The position numbers were made by a program, and so were the translations under genes. Under the pieces are notes generated by a model. The model did not search any database. It was not told where the DNA came from and saw nothing but the letters and a program-made list of their open reading frames with translations. Positions 62,663 through 64,000 of a DNA stretch of 64,000 bases are shown here, one piece after another (within the stretch, counting starts at the first letter, position 1; the number at the start of each line of letters is the position of its first letter). Source of the stretch: Gordonia oryzae (GTDB lineage Bacteria; Actinomycetota; Actinomycetes; Mycobacteriales; Mycobacteriaceae); NCBI RefSeq assembly GCF_003797185.1, contig NZ_RKMH01000012.1, positions 1 to 64,000 of the forward strand, read 5' to 3'.

Positions 62663-64000
62663 TCAGGCGTCTGCGCCCTCGGCGTCTGCGCTCTTGGCGT
62701 TGTCGGCGTCGGCGGAGTCCGAGCTCTCTACGCCACTGGTGGCTGCCTCGTCGGCGGCGGCCGAATCGTCCACCTCGTCCTCACCGAAAAACTCTGCGAG
62801 GTCGATCGAGTTACCGTCGGAGTCGGTGACGCTGAACTTCCGGATGACGTCACCGAGCGCCTTGTTGCGGCGGACGTCGGCGTAGACCGCACCGAGCTGG
62901 TTGGCCTGCGTCATCTGCTGGATGAAGTCCTGCGGCGCGATCCCGTAGCGCTGTGCCGAGAAGAGAATCTGCTGCGTCAGCTCATCCTGACCGACAACGG
63001 TCTCGAGCTCATCGGCGATCGCGTCGAGCAGCAGCTCGGTGCGCACGGACTTCTCCGCGCTCTCGCGGGCCTCGGCTTCGAATGCCTCGCGTGTGGTGCC
63101 CTGCGCCTCGAGCAGCTGGGCGAACACCGCCTCGTCGTGACCGATGCTGTGCAGCACCTGCTCGAGCTGCGACTCGACCTGCGACTCGACCACCTTCTCC
63201 GGCAGCGGGACGTCGACCTTGGCGAGGAGTTCCTCGACCACGGCGTCGCGGATCTGGTTGGCCTGCTCGAGCTTCTTGGACTGATCGACGCGCTCGGCGA
63301 GCGAGGCCCGCAGTTCGTCCACGGTGTCGAACTCGCTGGCCATCTGCGCGAAGTCGTCGTCGAGTTCCGGCAGTTCACGCTCCTTGACGGTGTTGACCGT
63401 CACCGTCACCTGCGCTTCTTCCCCGGCATGGTCGCCGGCGACGAGCTTGGTGGTGAAGACCTTCGACTCTCCGGCCTTGAGACCGACGAGGGCTTCGTCG
63501 AGTCCGTCGACGAGGTCACCGGAACCCACCTCGTGCGAAAGTCCCTCGGTGGATGCCTCCTCGACTTCCTCGCCATCCACACTGGCTGCCAGGTCGATGG
63601 ACACCATGTCACCGTTCTGGGCGGCTCGATCGACACCGGCCAGGGTGCCGAAGCGGCTCCGCAGTTGCTCGATTTGCTCGTCGACGGCGTTCTCGTCGTC
63701 GACGACGGCGGGCACCTCGACCGAGAGGGTCGAGAAGTCCGGCAGATCGAGCTCGGGACGAACGTCGACCTCGGCCGAGAAGGTGATCGTCTCACCGTAC
63801 TTGAGCTCCTCGAGATCGATCTCGGGCTGACCAATCGCCTTGGTATCGGTCTCGGCGACGGCCTGACTGTACTTGCCCGGCAGCGCATCGTTGACGACCT
63901 GCGCGAGGATCGAGTCGCGTCCGACGCGGGCCTCGATCAGCTTGGCCGGCGCCTTGCCCGGACGGAATCCGGGGATCCGGATCTGCTGGGCCAAGGACCT
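62663..64000 (-). CDS. tig: Trigger factor (partial, 5' end beyond the window)
   Basis: Ribosome-bound chaperone and peptidyl-prolyl isomerase. The visible 445 codons start inside the ribosome-binding domain: the signature IRIPGFRPGKAPAKLIEARV is present but the first 30 or so residues lie right of the window. The FKBP domain (VSIDLAASVDGEEVEEAS) follows, then the helical C-terminal domain and an acidic Asp/Ala/Glu tail. The stop is at 62663, ahead of a strong hairpin. The start at 63992 is only an internal codon and should not be used. Confidence 0.95.
   Translation of the reverse strand, partial: RSLAQQIRIPGFRPGKAPAKLIEARVGRDSILAQVVNDALPGKYSQAVAETDTKAIGQPEIDLEELKYGETITFSAEVDVRPELDLPDFSTLSVEVPAVVDDENAVDEQIEQLRSRFGTLAGVDRAAQNGDMVSIDLAASVDGEEVEEASTEGLSHEVGSGDLVDGLDEALVGLKAGESKVFTTKLVAGDHAGEEAQVTVTVNTVKERELPELDDDFAQMASEFDTVDELRASLAERVDQSKKLEQANQIRDAVVEELLAKVDVPLPEKVVESQVESQLEQVLHSIGHDEAVFAQLLEAQGTTREAFEAEARESAEKSVRTELLLDAIADELETVVGQDELTQQILFSAQRYGIAPQDFIQQMTQANQLGAVYADVRRNKALGDVIRKFSVTDSDGNSIDLAEFFGEDEVDDSAAADEAATSGVESSDSADADNAKSADAEGADA

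Overview
The window is 64 kb of high-GC actinobacterial chromosome. Gene content and order closely follow Mycobacterium tuberculosis housekeeping blocks, recalled here from memory: roughly Rv2881c to Rv2927c, then coaD and rsmD, then roughly Rv2439c to Rv2462c. A SepIVA homologue, an IdeR-type iron box, a GlnR-type nitrogen operator, an ESX-associated-looking cassette and ClpP1/ClpP2 all point to the mycolic-acid bacteria (Mycobacteriales). Gordonia or a near relative is my best guess, but the genus is inferred and not shown. Nearly every gene is on the minus strand, so the text reads from high to low coordinates in transcription order. Only the M23 peptidase, the sirtuin and the molybdopterin oxidoreductase are on the plus strand.

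Layout, left to right. 1-5.1 kb: a 21-bp minisatellite, cdsA, frr, pyrH, a gene-poor 0.8 kb, a strong terminator, tsf and rpsB. 5.4-8.1 kb: secreted M23-fold protein, xerC, and an iron-regulated siderophore-interacting protein. 8.1-13.7 kb: dprA-comM-yraN, DUF2469-rnhB, lepB, rplS. 13.9-15.7 kb: a three-gene accessory cassette (YbaB/EbfC-like, EspC-like, large Ala-rich protein), the least described part of the window. 15.7-17.7 kb: trmD-rimM-KH-rpsP. 18.2-25.3 kb: amidohydrolase, ffh, and the ammonium module amtB-glnB-glnD behind a GlnR-type operator. 25.7-35.0 kb: ftsY, smc, acyP, OsmC-like, mutM, rnc, DUF177, sepIVA. 35.1-39.1 kb: a GNAT protein and a polar-amino-acid ABC transporter under a SAM-IV riboswitch. 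39.2-40.4 kb: coaD, rsmD. 40.8-48.9 kb: sirtuin, proB, obg, rpmA, rplU, rne. 49.3-56.3 kb: ndk, a small secreted protein, uppP, DUF4233, folC, valS. 56.3-59.3 kb: divergent mobA and an FdhF/YdeP-type molybdoenzyme. 59.4-64 kb: clpX, clpP2, clpP1 and a 5'-truncated tig.

The genes are mainly translation (rpsB, tsf, frr, rplS, rpsP, rpmA, rplU, valS), RNA maturation (rne, rnc, rnhB, trmD, rimM, rsmD), protein targeting and proteolysis (ffh, ftsY, lepB, clpXP1P2, tig), chromosome maintenance (xerC, smc, dprA, mutM) and envelope precursors (cdsA, uppP). Three environmental inputs can be read from DNA sites: iron (IdeR box, siderophore reductase), nitrogen (GlnR box, amtB operon) and S-adenosylmethionine (SAM-IV, amino-acid ABC importer). 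Many genes overlap by 4 bp (ATGA or GTGA), indicating translational coupling.

In-frame or intergenic minisatellites recur (21 bp at the left edge, 30 bp in the M23 signal peptide, 21 bp in ftsY, two 15-bp arrays in rne, 13 bp downstream of rpmA). No tRNA, rRNA, CRISPR array, insertion sequence or prophage was recognised.
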